Notes under the pieces: generated by a model
Seen by the model: only the letters and a program-made list of their open reading frames with translations
Database searches by the model: none
Told to the model about the DNA's origin: nothing
Shown here: positions 44,279 to 56,388 of the stretch, one piece after another
Layout of the letters: each line of letters begins with the position of its first letter
How positions within the stretch are numbered: position 1 is the first letter of the stretch
Program-made: the position numbers and the translations under genes
Assembly (NCBI RefSeq): GCF_019649055.1
Contig: NW_026570457.1
Span: forward strand, 43,781 to 107,780
Direction: 5' to 3'
Source of the DNA: Paramacrobiotus metropolitanus
Lineage: Eukaryota > Tardigrada > Eutardigrada > Parachela > Macrobiotidae
Length of the DNA: 64,000 nt

Positions 44279-45190
44279 TCAGTTGGAAATTAGCAGCATA
44301 ATCTCCGCTGGGCATTCCGGCACCACTGCATCGTCTGCCGGGAAACCGTTCTTCAGCATGGCGATGACCGCTTCCACGCCCTCAACCCGCCTGCCTCGTG
44401 CTGACACATCCACCGGATTTTCCTCCTTGTCCGCCATACGGGGAGGTAGGGATTTTGCATTTCCTCCGGTGCATTCAGTTTCAAGCGCGTATACTCCACA
44501 GTCTTATACTCAGCATAATTCGGCAGATTACCTTGATGCGGCAAATTAATCGTTATCCCGCTGGTGTACATCTTCGACGCGTCAAATTCATGCGACCCAA
44601 AAAACTGGAACAGAATCCGGTGCGGATAATCCGCGCTGAGTTTCAGGATCAGCGCCCGGCTGAACGCACACCACAGCTTTTCTTCGGCGTTCTTGGCGCC
44701 AGCACTGCGAGTCAGGGCGACGTTCAGCAGCAGAATCCCGTTGTTGGCCAACCGCAACAGATCAAAGTCATCGCCCCGGCCAGCGGCGTTTCAGCTGCTT
44801 CCTGTAATAATCCAGGCAGGTGCAGACGTTGGGCGTGCCCTGTCCCGTCCACTGCGGATTGTGAAAAAGCGCCGAATGCAGAGTCCGGTAGAGCTTTTTC
44901 GCTGTGTCGTTGCCGCGTTTGTCCTCGTTGGCATGTGGCCCCACAGGGTGCGGGTGTGGTTGGAGTTGAAGATGTGGTAGTAGGCGGGCAGCGGCGGCGA
45001 CAGTCTCCGGCTATTCCGCGGCTTTCGTACTGTTCGTCCGGTGTGGCTGGTTCCTTGAGGGAAAAGATGGCGGTGACATAGTGCTGGGCAGACACGCCGT
45101 CCAGCGGAACATGTCGTTCTACCGCGGGCTTAGTTTGACACCCAATTGGCAGGATTCCAAGGGTCTGTAACTGCGGTGCAGATATTTCAT
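44279..45190 (-). pseudogene. Gene G: decayed gene, weak UDG-like match
   Basis: A protein can be followed on the minus strand through at least three frame changes: LPAYYHIFNSNHTRTLW, then KKLYRTLHSALFHNP and CTCLDYYRKQLKRRW, then ANNGILLLNVALTRSAGAKN with ILFQFFGS, and finally GVEAVIAMLKNGFPADDAV, ending at a stop at 44279-44281. The GILLLNxxLT...W..F...I pattern and the FFGS strand resemble the C-terminal half of uracil-DNA glycosylases (GVLLLN, then LWG). The catalytic GQDPYH loop was not found. This may be a diverged UDG-fold protein or something else. A possible start is Met at 45190. Confidence 0.4.
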
Positions 45191-47582
45191 AGTGTCCTCC
45201 AGACAGGTATACAGTAGTTCACGTCGTTGACCACGACGTCAAAAAGCAGATCCCAGATAAATGTCCACTACGCTACGACAGTCTCCTTCACTAATTTTAA
45301 GAACAGAGTTTCGGAAAGAGCCATGAAGTGTATTCTAAAGTTAATGAAAGGTCGCAGTAATATACTTATTGATTACTTCGCTATAGTGTGAAATACTATA
45401 AAGGTCACGGTTTGTACTTAAACATCCTCTCGCATCGCTAAACTGAAGGCAGCTATGCCATGAACTCCACAAAGTCGCGATTCTTATAAGGAATAAGCGG
45501 AGGGAATGAAGTGCCAACGCGCCCACGCCGTCCGTGAACACGGACTGCAATGGAAAGAGTTCGTCTAAATAACATGAGTTATGCCAATTTTCCCGCTTCA
45601 GCTTGAGATATATGGAGGTTGTTTTGGATTACATCGTGAGCTTCATTAGGATACCAGCAAAGCATGTTGTCTGGCTAGGATTTTATTCTTTCCAAAACCG
45701 ATTACAAATTCAAAATCAGCAAATTTTCCTGATCCAGAATCTTTTTTCTAAATTAAGGATGACTTTTTAATTTAAGTCAGTTTGGCGCTAATTATTGTTT
45801 TTTTTACACTAAAACAAAATTAATAAACAAACAAAATGGTTTTAGAAACAAAATGAATTTCTCGCGGTAAAACGCATAGAAGTATTTGTTTTACTTGGAG
45901 ATGTTTTGAGCTGCTGACCGGTCTTTTGTGATGACCACTAGCACGAGCGCGCTGGCATTTAGAACTTTTAAAAACCCTCTACGTCGTAAAATCCTGATGC
46001 TCTTATAGCCGGAAATATGTTTAAATTTGTAAGAAAATAATATATGACGGATTCCGTTACGCGCTGGTTTTAAAGTGACCTATGGCTATCAGAGTCTGAA
46101 ACAATTTGCTTCGACCTCTATTGAATTCTTTAATCGACAGTTCACTGTTTCCACGGTCCAGTTCACACGGAGTCGGGTACCCGAAAGCATTGTTGAACTA
46201 CCGAAAAAGACATTGAGAACTGCAGAGAGCACTTATCATAGAAAACCGCCACCTGCAGGCAGTAAGCCGGCGGACTTCAAGAATATTTATAGCTGGAATC
46301 TCTGGTGAGTGTTTTCGGCAACCGTTGCTGACCTTTATCATATATCACGCAAATGCTGGTTGGGTATCGGGTACGCTTAATACCGTAAGCTGTCTAAAGG
46401 GTAGGTACGAGCTGGGAGAGAAAATTCAGTATATAGTCCAAAAAACAATTTCGATGTTTGTTTGCTTTTGTGCAGGTTTCCTAATATCACTGAGGGCTTC
46501 AGTTGGGATCTTTATTTAACTAAGCAATGATTGACTTTCTGGGCTTGTGCATGACAAACTGATATAAACATACAAAATATTCAGAACTGAACCTTATTAA
46601 AAAAGTAAACAGCACCGCACCGTTGCGAATAGCACAACACCATAGCAGCTGTACAAGTACAACCACGCAGTCGGTAAAGACGCAACAATGCGTTAAATAA
46701 TATTTTGTAGATGCGTCGAATAACATTTTAAAGACAACGAGTTGTCTAGACTTCTAGGATATTAGTTACGAAATACATTTTATGAGCTTCGTAACTAATA
46801 ATCTATAGATAATTCGTTGTCTTCTTGAACACATGCACCTCTCTTTAACTTGAACAAACATGGACGACGTAGACAACAAAACGTTTGTTTTTTGATACCA
46901 ATAGGCGGTGACTGCAAAAGAATAGAACACTATAGGGTATACAACTATACGTAAGTAGCCCGCTGCGACCGCCCAATGAACTTACGGTAAACACGTGACT
47001 GCAGTTAAAAAAGGGTACCGAACGCATGTCCGATTGTAGCTCTAGCCACGCTTTATGGACAATATTTTTTAACTGTAATTACATGTATACGACTGATTAT
47101 TTATGACCTCCGAGGGCAAGTATAAACACATAAAATATTTATTTAATTCTTTAATAAATACATTTTTTTCTTGACGTAGTTCTGCTGGGATGACGCACAG
47201 CGGAAATCGGTGTCAACTCTAATAGGCTGGCAAAATTTTTAACCGCGAAATGTCGGCGTTACCAAAATTGAGGTCTCGAGTGACCGCGTGTCTTTAAACA
47301 AAACTGTCTGGCGGTGCGCCGGCAACTAGTCCGTAAACTTTTGTTGAATACGTGTCTAACGGTCCAGGCATTTCACGCGCGAAGTATCATGCGACAACGG
47401 CAATCACGCTGTCAATCTCGCCTACACGGACAGAACGATCGTTCTCACCTTGATACCGCCATTGTAATGGAAATTTCTGCCGCTGTTGATGCCGTTCGCA
47501 GCAACTCGGTTGGAGAAACGGTTGCGAGATGTTCTGACAATGACTAACCGTTTCATTCGAGCGTTGGCTCCAGAGTGCAGAG
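45191..47582. other. Intergenic with a snapback hairpin
   Basis: Only short frames without motif, including one at 46075-46308. The hairpin at 46731-46823 is listed separately. Confidence 0.45.
46731..46823. repeat. Snapback inverted repeat, 93 bp
   Basis: The arms start AAGACAACGA and end TATTAGTTACGAA; each is about 36-42 bases with a few mismatches around a 12-16 base centre. It could be a tiny foldback element. Confidence 0.6.
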
Positions 47583-49731
47583 ATGGCGAGGATTTTTTCG
47601 ATGTGTTTGGCCTTAAGCAGCATAGCTTGGCAGTATCAAGAGACGACTGGTCAACAGGTTCTCCCGCTAGGTATCTTTAGCTTTTTCGGACAAACCGCCA
47701 GACAATCCCCTGCGCCTACTCTGCTGACCGCCGCTCCCAGTTCCAGCGCCCAGGCAGACACGCCAGCATTAACCCGCAAGTTGGTGGACGTCGGCAGTCC
47801 CGCTGATGTCACATTTGAAATGTCCTGCGCTGGATCCACCTCCAGGGCCGCCCTCAGCTGCCACTGTGCCGGTATTGGGCACCGCTGTGCCGACTCGGCA
47901 TCGATTTGTAACGCTAACGGGAAATGTATCTGTGATCCTTCACTGTCTTATCAGGATGGCTCTAAATGTGTACGTTATCCCACAACTACCGCAACAAGTA
48001 AGCTGCTTAAAATTAGCTAATAATCTTGGTGCGGAGAACAGTAATATAGTCATGTTCTGTTTGTCATACATGTATACCCCGCCGACAAAAAAGTGGATTC
48101 TTGGATCCACCTCTTTGCCGGACCGTTGTCTATATATCATTAATGTGTCAATGGTGCGATTTAATTTTGCTGCACATACAGGTACTCGTATGTGTAACGT
48201 AAAGTGCGCCTTGTACTTTCCATCATTTATATCTTTTCTATATTATTGTGGTATTCACTGTAATTTCCTTACACTTCGACCATTTAACATTAATGCTGAT
48301 TGCTACTCTTTGACGGCCAATCTTGGACTGCATTGGCTAGCTAGCGCTTGCACTACGACTTCCTGCACTCTAATAATCTTGCTCGTAGTCATAGTGTACG
48401 CGTATGACTTCCCTGTAAAAAATCCTAACATCTAACGCGGATGACCTTACCGTTCACACGTACGCATGCCACGCTGGCCCAAGCACGCTCGTGCTCCTTC
48501 ATTCCAGGTTGGACGCTTCGTTTACTGACTACATCTACACATATATATTAAGAATGACTGATAATAAGTACGTATTCTCGAGTTCGCTCTGTGCCCACGT
48601 GCACACTGTCCAAGTGTATATTAGCTTTAAATAAAATATTTTATTTAAGAAATTTGGCATAGATTTAAGCGGATTCCGGTAAGTATAGGATACCTTAATA
48701 TTTTATGGAACTTAAGAGTTTAACTGCTGAATTAGTGTGCCATTGCGGTGTGTTTCTGCAGCTACGACAACTTGCCCTAGCGCAATAACCTGCCCGAGTA
48801 CCACGTCGTGTCCGGTGTGTTCTGCAACGACCCCGGCATGTCCAACGACACCTACTTGTCCAACGGTGCCCACCACCACCAGTTCCACCACTACCACCAC
48901 GATGACGACGACCACAACGACACCGCTGGACACGAGATGCGCTACTTCAGGCATTCTGTCTGGCGGCGGCAGTAAGTGCTGGAGAACAAAGGTCCCTGAT
49001 GTAATCTCCATACGCCCTTAGTTAGAACTCAACAATCAGAAATGGTTACTACTTTTTAGAGTGCGGGGGCTGCGTTCAACTCACGCTTGCCACTACAACC
49101 ACTTTACAATTGGATGCAGGTAGCACCAGTATGGGTTTTTGTTTGTACGAGATCGTCGGACCACCTGGGAGCGCTTTGACAGTAAAACACTGATGATATT
49201 AAATTCACATTACTGTACTGGTTGCCAGCATTCTTATCAATACACAATCTGCAGAACATTTTTGTTTCGTTTGTTTCGCTGCAGCTAAATTTTCTCATTT
49301 TTGTTTCGCTGCAGCTCACCAGAACCAGTAACACTTTGGTGAGTGACAAGTAGAAATGTTCCCAGGTTTATCCCTAGCTTAGTATCCTGTACGTGTACGA
49401 CTGTACACGTACGTACGTAGGGATTTCTGTCGCATCGAGCGATCGCATTCACGAACTCCGAAGAAATAATTCAACGCCATCCGTTGCAGGTCTCCGGTCA
49501 GGCTCACATCATCATAAATGGGAACGCATATTCCTCCTCCACTGGCATTCCTTACCCTGCCGTTCCACCCACAATATCTCTTCCTGCCAGCAGCGCGGTA
49601 CGGAAATAATATTATTTATTGATCCGTCGTTCCTCAACACCAGTTCACGTGCACTGGGATTGCACTCCCAGTGCAGTTTTAATTGTGTCTATAATTGTGC
49701 CATACTCATATTATTAATCATAGAATTGTAA
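47583..49731 (+). CDS. Gene H: secreted mucin/EGF-like protein (predicted)
   Basis: Exons 47583-47997, 48762-48971, 49060-49119 and 49490-49731 total 927 nt (308 residues). All three introns are GT-AG and phase 1, the pattern usual for extracellular modular proteins. Residues 1-25 look like a signal peptide (MARIFSMCLALSSIAW). Exon 1 ends with a Cys-rich EGF-like segment (CRCADSASICNANGKCICD-type spacing, seen as CICDPSLSYQDGSKC). Exon 2 is Thr/Pro-rich with recurring CP and TCP words, a mucin-like target for O-glycosylation. Exon 4 has a His/Cys stretch and ends in a hydrophobic segment (CAILILLIIEL) that could be a membrane or GPI signal. The last exon is the least certain. Confidence 0.55.
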
Positions 49732-49967
49732 TACAGGTACTATTATGTTATATATATACTTCCTGTTCTGGCCATCACAAAACGTATAGCACACTGCCAA
49801 AAGACGCTCGTCTGGGCGCGCGTGTCGATCATTGGACATAAATATAGATATAAACTGCCGGATGACGATCGTCATATATAAATTGTTTTTGGAATGATAT
49901 GCCGATCGTCGGAGAATCACATGTCGGCTACGAATATAATTACGAAGTGGCTATTTTGCCGGAGTAT
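49732..49967. other. Intergenic, no feature seen
   Basis: Short AT-rich spacer downstream of gene H. Confidence 0.4.
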
Positions 49968-50140
49968 TTGCGGCAAAATAGCAAAAGGCTTTTTAAACGC
50001 AGTGCGCGGCAAAATAGCAAATGTCTATTTTGCCTACCATACTGCGGCAAAATAGCTAAAGGCTATTTTAACGCAGTGTGCGGCAAAATAGCAAAAGGCT
50101 ATTTTGACACACTGTAGAAAACTGCGGCAAAATAGCCTTA
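49968..50140. repeat. AAAATAGC hairpin array, five units
   Basis: GCGGCAAAATAGC recurs at about 49970, 50008, 50044, 50080 and 50114. In three units it is followed after five bases by the complement GCTATTTT, so each folds. Spacing is about 35-37 bp. Units are separated by GCAGTG-type words. Confidence 0.8.
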
Positions 50141-51728
50141 GCCATATAATTAAAATGGACGCGGTAGATAAACACTTGCAACGTCAGGCTCCAGGCGAGC
50201 GACGCGGCAGCGATTGCTTAGCTCACAAACAGAGCTAGGGACCACGTATAACTGGACTACCGGGTTCAAGCCCGTAGCATTGGTTAAAATGAAGCTTAGA
50301 ATGTGATTTATTTTATTCGAATGTGTTTGTAATCGCACTGATAGGATCCGAGGTAGGATAGGATCTAAACGAGATAGGATCTACAAAGCAGCCAAAGTTA
50401 ATGAGCCCGAAGTCCAGACACAACGGGGTCCCGTTCACATGTGCAATATATTGTACAAAGCGAGCGATCGCTAAATAATAACAATTCAAATAAAGAATTT
50501 GTCCCAATTAGCATGAGATGGGACCATACATAACACGCTCATAGCATTACCACGCAGCACGCATGATTTCCAAACTTCAACGTTGAAACAAAAAACAAGT
50601 GGCACGACTCTCGCCCGCCCTCAAAAACATAGCAAAATATTGTAGCTGCAAAGTTGATGTGAATATTGTTTTGTGTGTAGGGGGTTCTCCTCATCGGCAA
50701 TCCGAATTTAGGCAGTGTGATCTTTACCGTTTCGGCAGCCCCCGCAACAGTATAGCCCATGGATACTATCCAAACGAGTGTCAAATTCAGACAAAATTTC
50801 CCAAATACCGGGCCGCTTGGAGGACACCGTCCGCGTTATGTTCAGTTATAACCATTAACCAGTCAGCATCATTTGCAAGACATACAGCAGCCGGGCGCTC
50901 GACACACACTTGGAAAATATTTTGTGTCTTACAACTGCATTTTGTTAAAGCGCGATGTTCGCGGCTACATACAAAGTCATGGTCAGACATTCTAGAAGTC
51001 TTTCAAAACTCTGGGTTTCTTTAAATTTTCTAATCTGTCACTTTAAGCTTTCGAAACTGTCAGTTTAAACTACGAATCTAGTTGACAGGTTCTTTATAAA
51101 AAAATTGCCCTGGTGCTTGCAGTGTTTTGTAACGGATTAGCTTTGAACTGTGCCCCAAAAATCTGTTAGAAATTTTGAACAGACACCACACAGCTATCGC
51201 TGGCAATAAGCACTTATCCGAGCAATGCGCGAGGAGAACAGCAACGATTGGGGTACAGTCCAGTCTTACACCAATGTTCTTTGGCTGGTGTATCTATGAA
51301 GGAAAAATTCATTGGTCATGGTAACAAATAGTCTCAGAATGGCAAACGAGAATCAGAGAGGCTGGTCCCAAAGGGAATTCCGTTCGGCAGGTGGACTGGT
51401 GAAGAGCACAAAGAAGTTCATGGATTTCTTGTCAGACTGAATGTTGCGATCACAGTGTAAAGGTCAGTGGTGCGTTTCCGGTCTCTGGCATTAGAGAAGT
51501 CTGCTTTGTTTTCCTATTTAACATTATTTGCTTTATCTGATTTTGCAGGCTGAGCCTCGGGAACTGGGAGTCTCGCTTTGTGTGTGCTGCATTTCCGAAG
51601 TTCTCCGATTGTGTTTTGATCTTCGGTTGAGTGTACGGTAAAACGAGACGATGAATTTGTGATTTGAATGACGAAGTCACTGATGATCAGGCCTTCCTCT
51701 CCTGTACAGTTGCTACTTTGTAGCATTA
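50141..51728. other. Intergenic, unresolved minus-strand frames
   Basis: Minus-strand frames at 50539-50784 (begins with a signal-peptide-like MTLVWIVSMGYTVAGAA) and 50787-50990 could be exons of a receptor-like gene but have no firm motif. The plus-strand frame at 50599 overlaps them. No gene is called. Confidence 0.35.
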
Positions 51729-51887
51729 CTGTAGCGGCTCCACCAAGTTATACCACAGAGTTTGTGCACGGGAAAACAGTACCCAGAGTGTGCATTGATC
51801 GCAGGCGAATGCATGGGCATGCACACGCTGCGTGGGTGCAGTTTTCCGTGCACAAACCTGTGGTATAACTTGCGGAGCCGCTTACAG
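51729..51887. mobile_element. Short TA-flanked MITE, 159 bp
   Basis: Ends begin CTGTAGCGGCTCC and CTGTAAGCGGCTCC (right end read on the minus strand), share CAAGTTATACCACAG and GTGCACGG, and are flanked by TA on both sides. The ends match those of the 516-bp element at 29859, so both belong to one family with different interiors. Confidence 0.85.
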
Positions 51888-52362
51888 TAACATTTCTGCT
51901 GTAAACACGCCACACCTCCGAAAAAGTGAGATCGTAGCGTGTTGCGTTGATATGACTCACATATCAACGGAGCACGTTAGTATGTCCGCTCGCATTGGCT
52001 TATCGAACTCTATCCGTTCTGTGAGTAGCCGAGTTTCACCTAAACCACATTTGTGCGAAACCACTAGGCGTAACGATAACAATGTGCCGATTGGTGCGGG
52101 CTATCCAATCATCATGGAATTATTAGTCAAACAGCATAAGATTTGAAAAGCAGTAAAAGCCGAACATTCCCTGCTAATGGCCCGCTAATATGCAATCAAA
52201 ACTGTGTTTGATTTTGATGGCAGTTTAGATTAGTGCTGCTTTTTCATTTCGTTTCTGATTTTTTTATTCTCTGATCCGGAGGGCGCCACATTGGAAATAG
52301 AAAGGCCGTGCGGAGCTCCGCAGACGGAATAGCACCTAAAAACGAGACTCAACTCAGCAATA
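51888..52362. other. Spacer before element 2
   Basis: No gene or repeat was found between the MITE and the LTR of element 2. Confidence 0.45.
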
Positions 52363-52731
52363 TGTGTTATGGTTCCAGTAATCTACCTGAGAGCCATGGC
52401 TGCACTCACGTACACCCTCACGCCTGTGGCGTCAAGCGGATGACGTGTCTGTGTTGTGTCTCTTCTGATTGGTTGATGTGCCGTTCATTGTGTTTGCTTT
52501 GTGTGGGCGCGTCATGTGCGCTGCGAAGCAGCGTTGATTTGGCTCTTCGCTTGGCAGATTTGCCAGTGTTCAGTCAGTGTTGATGTGAGTTGGATTTCAC
52601 TCAATAAAGTGTGTCTATGCTAGTGGATGCCGTGCGTTGTGCATTTATCCAGTATTGATAGCATTTCACACAACGCAGGATCTTGTCAGTGGAGATCACT
52701 GTCCTGGACTCTTCCAGAGTACCACGTTATA
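52363..52731 (+). repeat. 5' LTR of element 2
   Basis: The start is set at TGTGTTATGG and the end just before the primer site. It contains a GATGACGTG half-CRE near 52440, an ATTGGTTG inverted CCAAT near 52470, a CAGTCAGTG initiator-like site at 52571 and AATAAA at 52603-52608. If the LTR ends at the last CA it stops at 52724 with a 7-base spacer. Confidence 0.7.
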
Positions 52732-52743
52732 TGGTAGCAGAGC
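52732..52743 (+). other. Primer binding site for initiator tRNA-Met
   Basis: TGGTAGCAGAGC is complementary at 11 of 12 positions to the 3' end of animal initiator tRNA-Met including CCA. It starts minus-strand DNA synthesis. Its place right after the LTR fixes the LTR end. Confidence 0.8.
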
Positions 52744-52932
52744 CCGTAAAATCTGCGGTGCTCGAGTTTTATCCGATTGGCGAACGGCCATATTGATCTG
52801 TTTGGCGAACGGCCACGTGGAATCTGGATCGATCGACATTGATCGACTGTACCAGTAAGGCACTGGTTTTCTCATCCGAAGCAAGGCGCATTTCAACGGA
52901 TTGCCAGCGGGAGCGGCAACACTGAGTCAAGT

Positions 52933-53056
52933 ATCTCCTGTGGAGATCTTGTCTCGTGTTTTCTCAAGTCAGACGGCAGCTGGCCGCGGTGCAGGTCTCT
53001 CCTGTGGAGAACTTGTGCTGTTACCACTGCTAGGCAGCGAGATCCTCTGTAGAGGA
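52933..53056 (+). repeat. Three TGT-loop hairpins in the leader
   Basis: ATCTCC-TGT-GGAGAT at 52933, TCTCC-TGT-GGAGA at 52998 and TCCTC-TGTA-GAGGA at 53043. A related CAGTG-GAGAT-CACTG lies in the LTR at 52687. Stems differ but remain paired. The place just after the primer site is where packaging signals usually lie. Confidence 0.6.
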
Positions 53057-54081
53057 CGAGGCTGCTGGGCACAGGCGCCGAGAAGCCACGAAAGTTGGCA
53101 GCACCGAAGGAGGTGCCAAAGAGTTCAGTTTTACGCGCTCCACCAAATTGGCTGTAGAGCGACCTGCTGGTAGGCCTGACAAGCCCAGCAGAAGGCAGAC
53201 GAGGTCGGAAAAGGAAGGCGCCAAAACCGTGCGGAATACGGCTGCGCGGGATCGGATCGTGGAGAAGAAACGCGATCATCTGGATCATTTTTGGCGGAAA
53301 TCGGAACGGTAAACAGGTAAAAACCGTTATTAATTATCGGATTGGCTAGCGCGTAAAAAGCGCAAATTTCATTGGTCCTTACTGAGCTGAGCTAGACGGA
53401 GGCGGAACTTTTGCACTCGGCGCGCAAGTCTGGTCGTCGATCTGTGACGTCAGGCAGGTCAGAAAATTTTAACAGGTCACCGTGATTGGTCAGTTATATG
53501 AGCTGTGATTGGTCGAAATTTTTACCGGTAAAATTGAACTAGACGATCTCATCACGAGCTCCCAAGTAATGTAAATGATCTTTTCTTATCATAGTTGATC
53601 TGATACGAGCTAGTAGCAGCTGTTTTCGATCGAAACAAGTTGATTAAAAAGTTGACCAGTCGGACCTGAGATCGATCTCTGACTTTGAGCTGAGCTGATA
53701 GTGACCTCCATAGATGAGCTGAGATGATCTAATTTGATCTCTTATACGAAACTTATTCATCGAAATCGATCTATTCTGAGCTAAAACGAGCTAATTCTAA
53801 TTGAAACGAGCTGAGCAACAGGTGATCTGAGTTGAGTTTGGATCGATTAGCTGATCTCACAACGAACTCGAAACGAACTTTAGCAGCTCAGCTGACATCC
53901 GTAATTGATTATCAGCATCTCCGAAGTGAGCTTATCGAACTTTTTATTGAAAAAGTGATCTTCTAAAACGAACCGAGCTCATCTCTCGAGCTGATAAAGT
54001 GATCTATAGGGATCATAACGATCATACTATAACGTGTGTGTGAGATAAATCGACAGGTGCGTCTGAGTTATCCGATTAAAG
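53057..54081 (+). promoter_or_regulatory. Element 2 leader with CRE and GAGCTGA words
   Basis: No long frame. A TGACGTCA site lies at about 53445 and ATTGG sites at 53484 and 53506. From 53550 to 53990 the words GAGCTGA, GATCTGA, ACGAGCT and GATCGAT recur many times, giving a low-complexity, palindrome-rich leader. Confidence 0.45.
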
Positions 54082-55407
54082 ATGGAAAAAGAGATCATCG
54101 AACCGACATCTAACAGCAGTCAGGGGAGTCGAGGCTCCCGCGGATCTCAGCAAGGCGCACCTAATCCGTACAAGAAGGACCTGAACTCATACACACGTCC
54201 CGTCGCACATGATCGGAGCACCCGGGCACCTAAAGCCTTTGAGAGGAAGGACTCTCGAGGCTCGGATGCGACCTACCAAAAGGCACTCGAAGCAGTGTCA
54301 GGTCAGGAGAGCTCCAGCGACGACCGGAAACGATCCCCACGTCGGCGCTGAAACAGCGAGGTGAACCAGCAGGTCACCAAAGAAGGAACGAGCTCACAAC
54401 GAGCTAAGGAGGTGGATGTGACATCACAAAATGATGTCAAGATCAGCCCTGCCACATCGGAGCAGGTCAAAGATGCTGATCTGACTAAACCGGACCTCAC
54501 TGAACAGTCAAATGACGAAAAACTTGATGAGCTGAAGTTGGGCGATGTCTCACTTGACGATGACGTCACAGTGGAAGATCTATTTGAGAGCCCAATGCAG
54601 TTCGACGAGATGATGCGAAATCAGAAGCTCAACGATGAAGAGTCGTACCTCACCGAAGACGATGTGACGATGAACATGTCGTTCAGGACGGCAATGAAGG
54701 ATGCCGACCGAGCTGAGGGGATGATATCGTTCAAAGACATACCCGAGCATCTAATCGAACGAACTCAAACTGGGAAGATCATCAGTGTCCGATCTCCATC
54801 TCCGAACAGTCCCACCTCGAATCTGAAGAAGCAAGTCAGAGAGTTACAAACGTCACTGGAAGATAAAGAATGCCAGCTGCTCCAGAAGAAGCAGGAATAC
54901 CAGAAGCGGATAAGCTCACTTGAAACTCACGTATATGAGATGGAGCAACAGCAGGGCATTCTGGAAAATGAGGCAACTAAATGGAAGATCAGATACGAAC
55001 GTCAAAAGGAGCTCGCTGAAGAAGCCCAGAAGGTGGCTGACGACAAGGAAGTCGAAAAATTCATCGCGGTTGACGAGCTCAACGAGAGCATGTCAGAAGA
55101 ATCGGCTGAGAGATCACGTCACTTAGCGGAATTGAAAGATCAGTGTGACGAGCTTCGCAAGAAGGCGAACGAAGCTGAACTGAAACGAAACGAATATGCA
55201 TCCAAGCTCGCCAGCGACACAGAAGCTGGCCACAATGTCAACAGATATGCTGAAGCTCAGAAACGATCTGAAGCTGCGGACGAGAACATCGCCACCTCCA
55301 AAGGGAGTCGCAAGCTCATCAGAAACGAGCTGATGAGGCACTCCAGGTGGCAAAGGAGCTCACGGAGCTCGGAGCAACTGAGGGAGAGCGACTCAAAGGG
55401 GAATTAA
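54082..55407 (+). pseudogene. Gag N-terminal extension with coiled coil, one TGA
   Basis: A good ATG at 54082 opens 89 codons of Ser/Arg/Gly-rich protein ending at a TGA at 54349. The same frame continues open to 55407, so a single substitution splits the protein. The second part is acidic and then forms a long coiled coil (about 54820-55200, with RELQTSLEDKECQLLQKK). The layout matches the gag extension of element 1. Beyond 55350 the frame is lost. Confidence 0.65.
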
Positions 55408-55437
55408 AGAGGTTAACGAGGAAAATGAGAAACTCAC

Positions 55438-56388
55438 ATGAACGAAAGTCAAAAGTGGCAGGCTCAAGCATACCGGCTGGACACAATGGTCACAGCTCTC
55501 GAGATAGCTGACAAGGAGAATCAACGAAAGGTCCATGAGCAGCTCGAAGAGAACATCAGGCTCAACACGGAGCTGACCGAAATGGCGACAACGGCAATGC
55601 TCAGAGAAGATGAAGCTACAGAATGAGAAACCAGCTGAGATCAGCAGCTGAGGAGTACACCCGGTTAGAAGGTGAGGTGACCCAGCTAGTCGAACAGATC
55701 AAGAAGATGGAAAATGAGACCGAGAAGATTGTACAGAAAAGACATTCCAACTTCATAATCATATGCAAAAGTGAAACAGGAGAATTCTAACCTGAAAATA
55801 CAACAGGAAGAATTCCAGCTGAAAATCAAACGACTGGAAGATGAGAACAAAGCTCTCCAGGTGACAAATAAGCACAAGGATGAACAACTATGTCAGTTCG
55901 GTGTGAAGAAAGCAACCGACGAATCACCCCCGCCCAGTTACAGTAAGGCACAGGAAAAAGGAACTGGCGGGAGCGCCCACTTCGAAATGCCGCTACGAAC
56001 GGGTGGCGGCAGAGGTGATCCGAAAATGGAAAAAGACGATGAAGCCTCTGATAAACGGAACCCGTCGAGTAGTCACCAGCCATTTATGAGCTCCGGTGAC
56101 CCATCGCAGTCTCAACAACCCATTGAAACGGCAGTTAAAGACGATGCAAATCGAGATGCACGGTCCCCTCGACATGAACATGACGGGAGATATTTCAGAG
56201 AAATCCCAAATGAACGAAACCAGCGGAATGAGCGAAACGACCGAAACGAAGATCGGGTCCAAAGGGAATTCAATAGGTCCATTAAAAACATGGGCCGAAA
56301 AACCGACCTAGCAACCTTTGACGGTAACCGAGATGCTGTGAATGGATGGATTCGCATTATAAAGAGACACAGCGCACATATGATCTGA
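55438..56388 (+). pseudogene. Gag coiled coil end and start of Gag core
   Basis: Two pieces in different frames (55438-55626 and 55771-56388) carry the end of the coiled coil, a low-complexity Pro/Ser/Gly linker, an Asn/Arg/Glu run (RNERNDRNEDR) and then TFDGNRDAVNGWI, the start of the Gag core. A frame change near 56360 follows. Confidence 0.6.

Noticed and set aside
49968-50140. CRISPR-like array
   Set aside because: Repeats are hairpins with very short non-unique spacers in eukaryotic DNA; no cas genes.
50215-50290. Possible tRNA: B-box-like GGTTCAAGCC at 50263-50272
   Set aside because: The T stem pairs only four bases with a six-base loop, and no A box, anticodon arm or acceptor stem could be drawn.
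50539-50990. N-terminal exons of a receptor guanylate cyclase on the minus strand
   Set aside because: A signal-like start is present but no ligand-binding motif or convincing splice sites support it.
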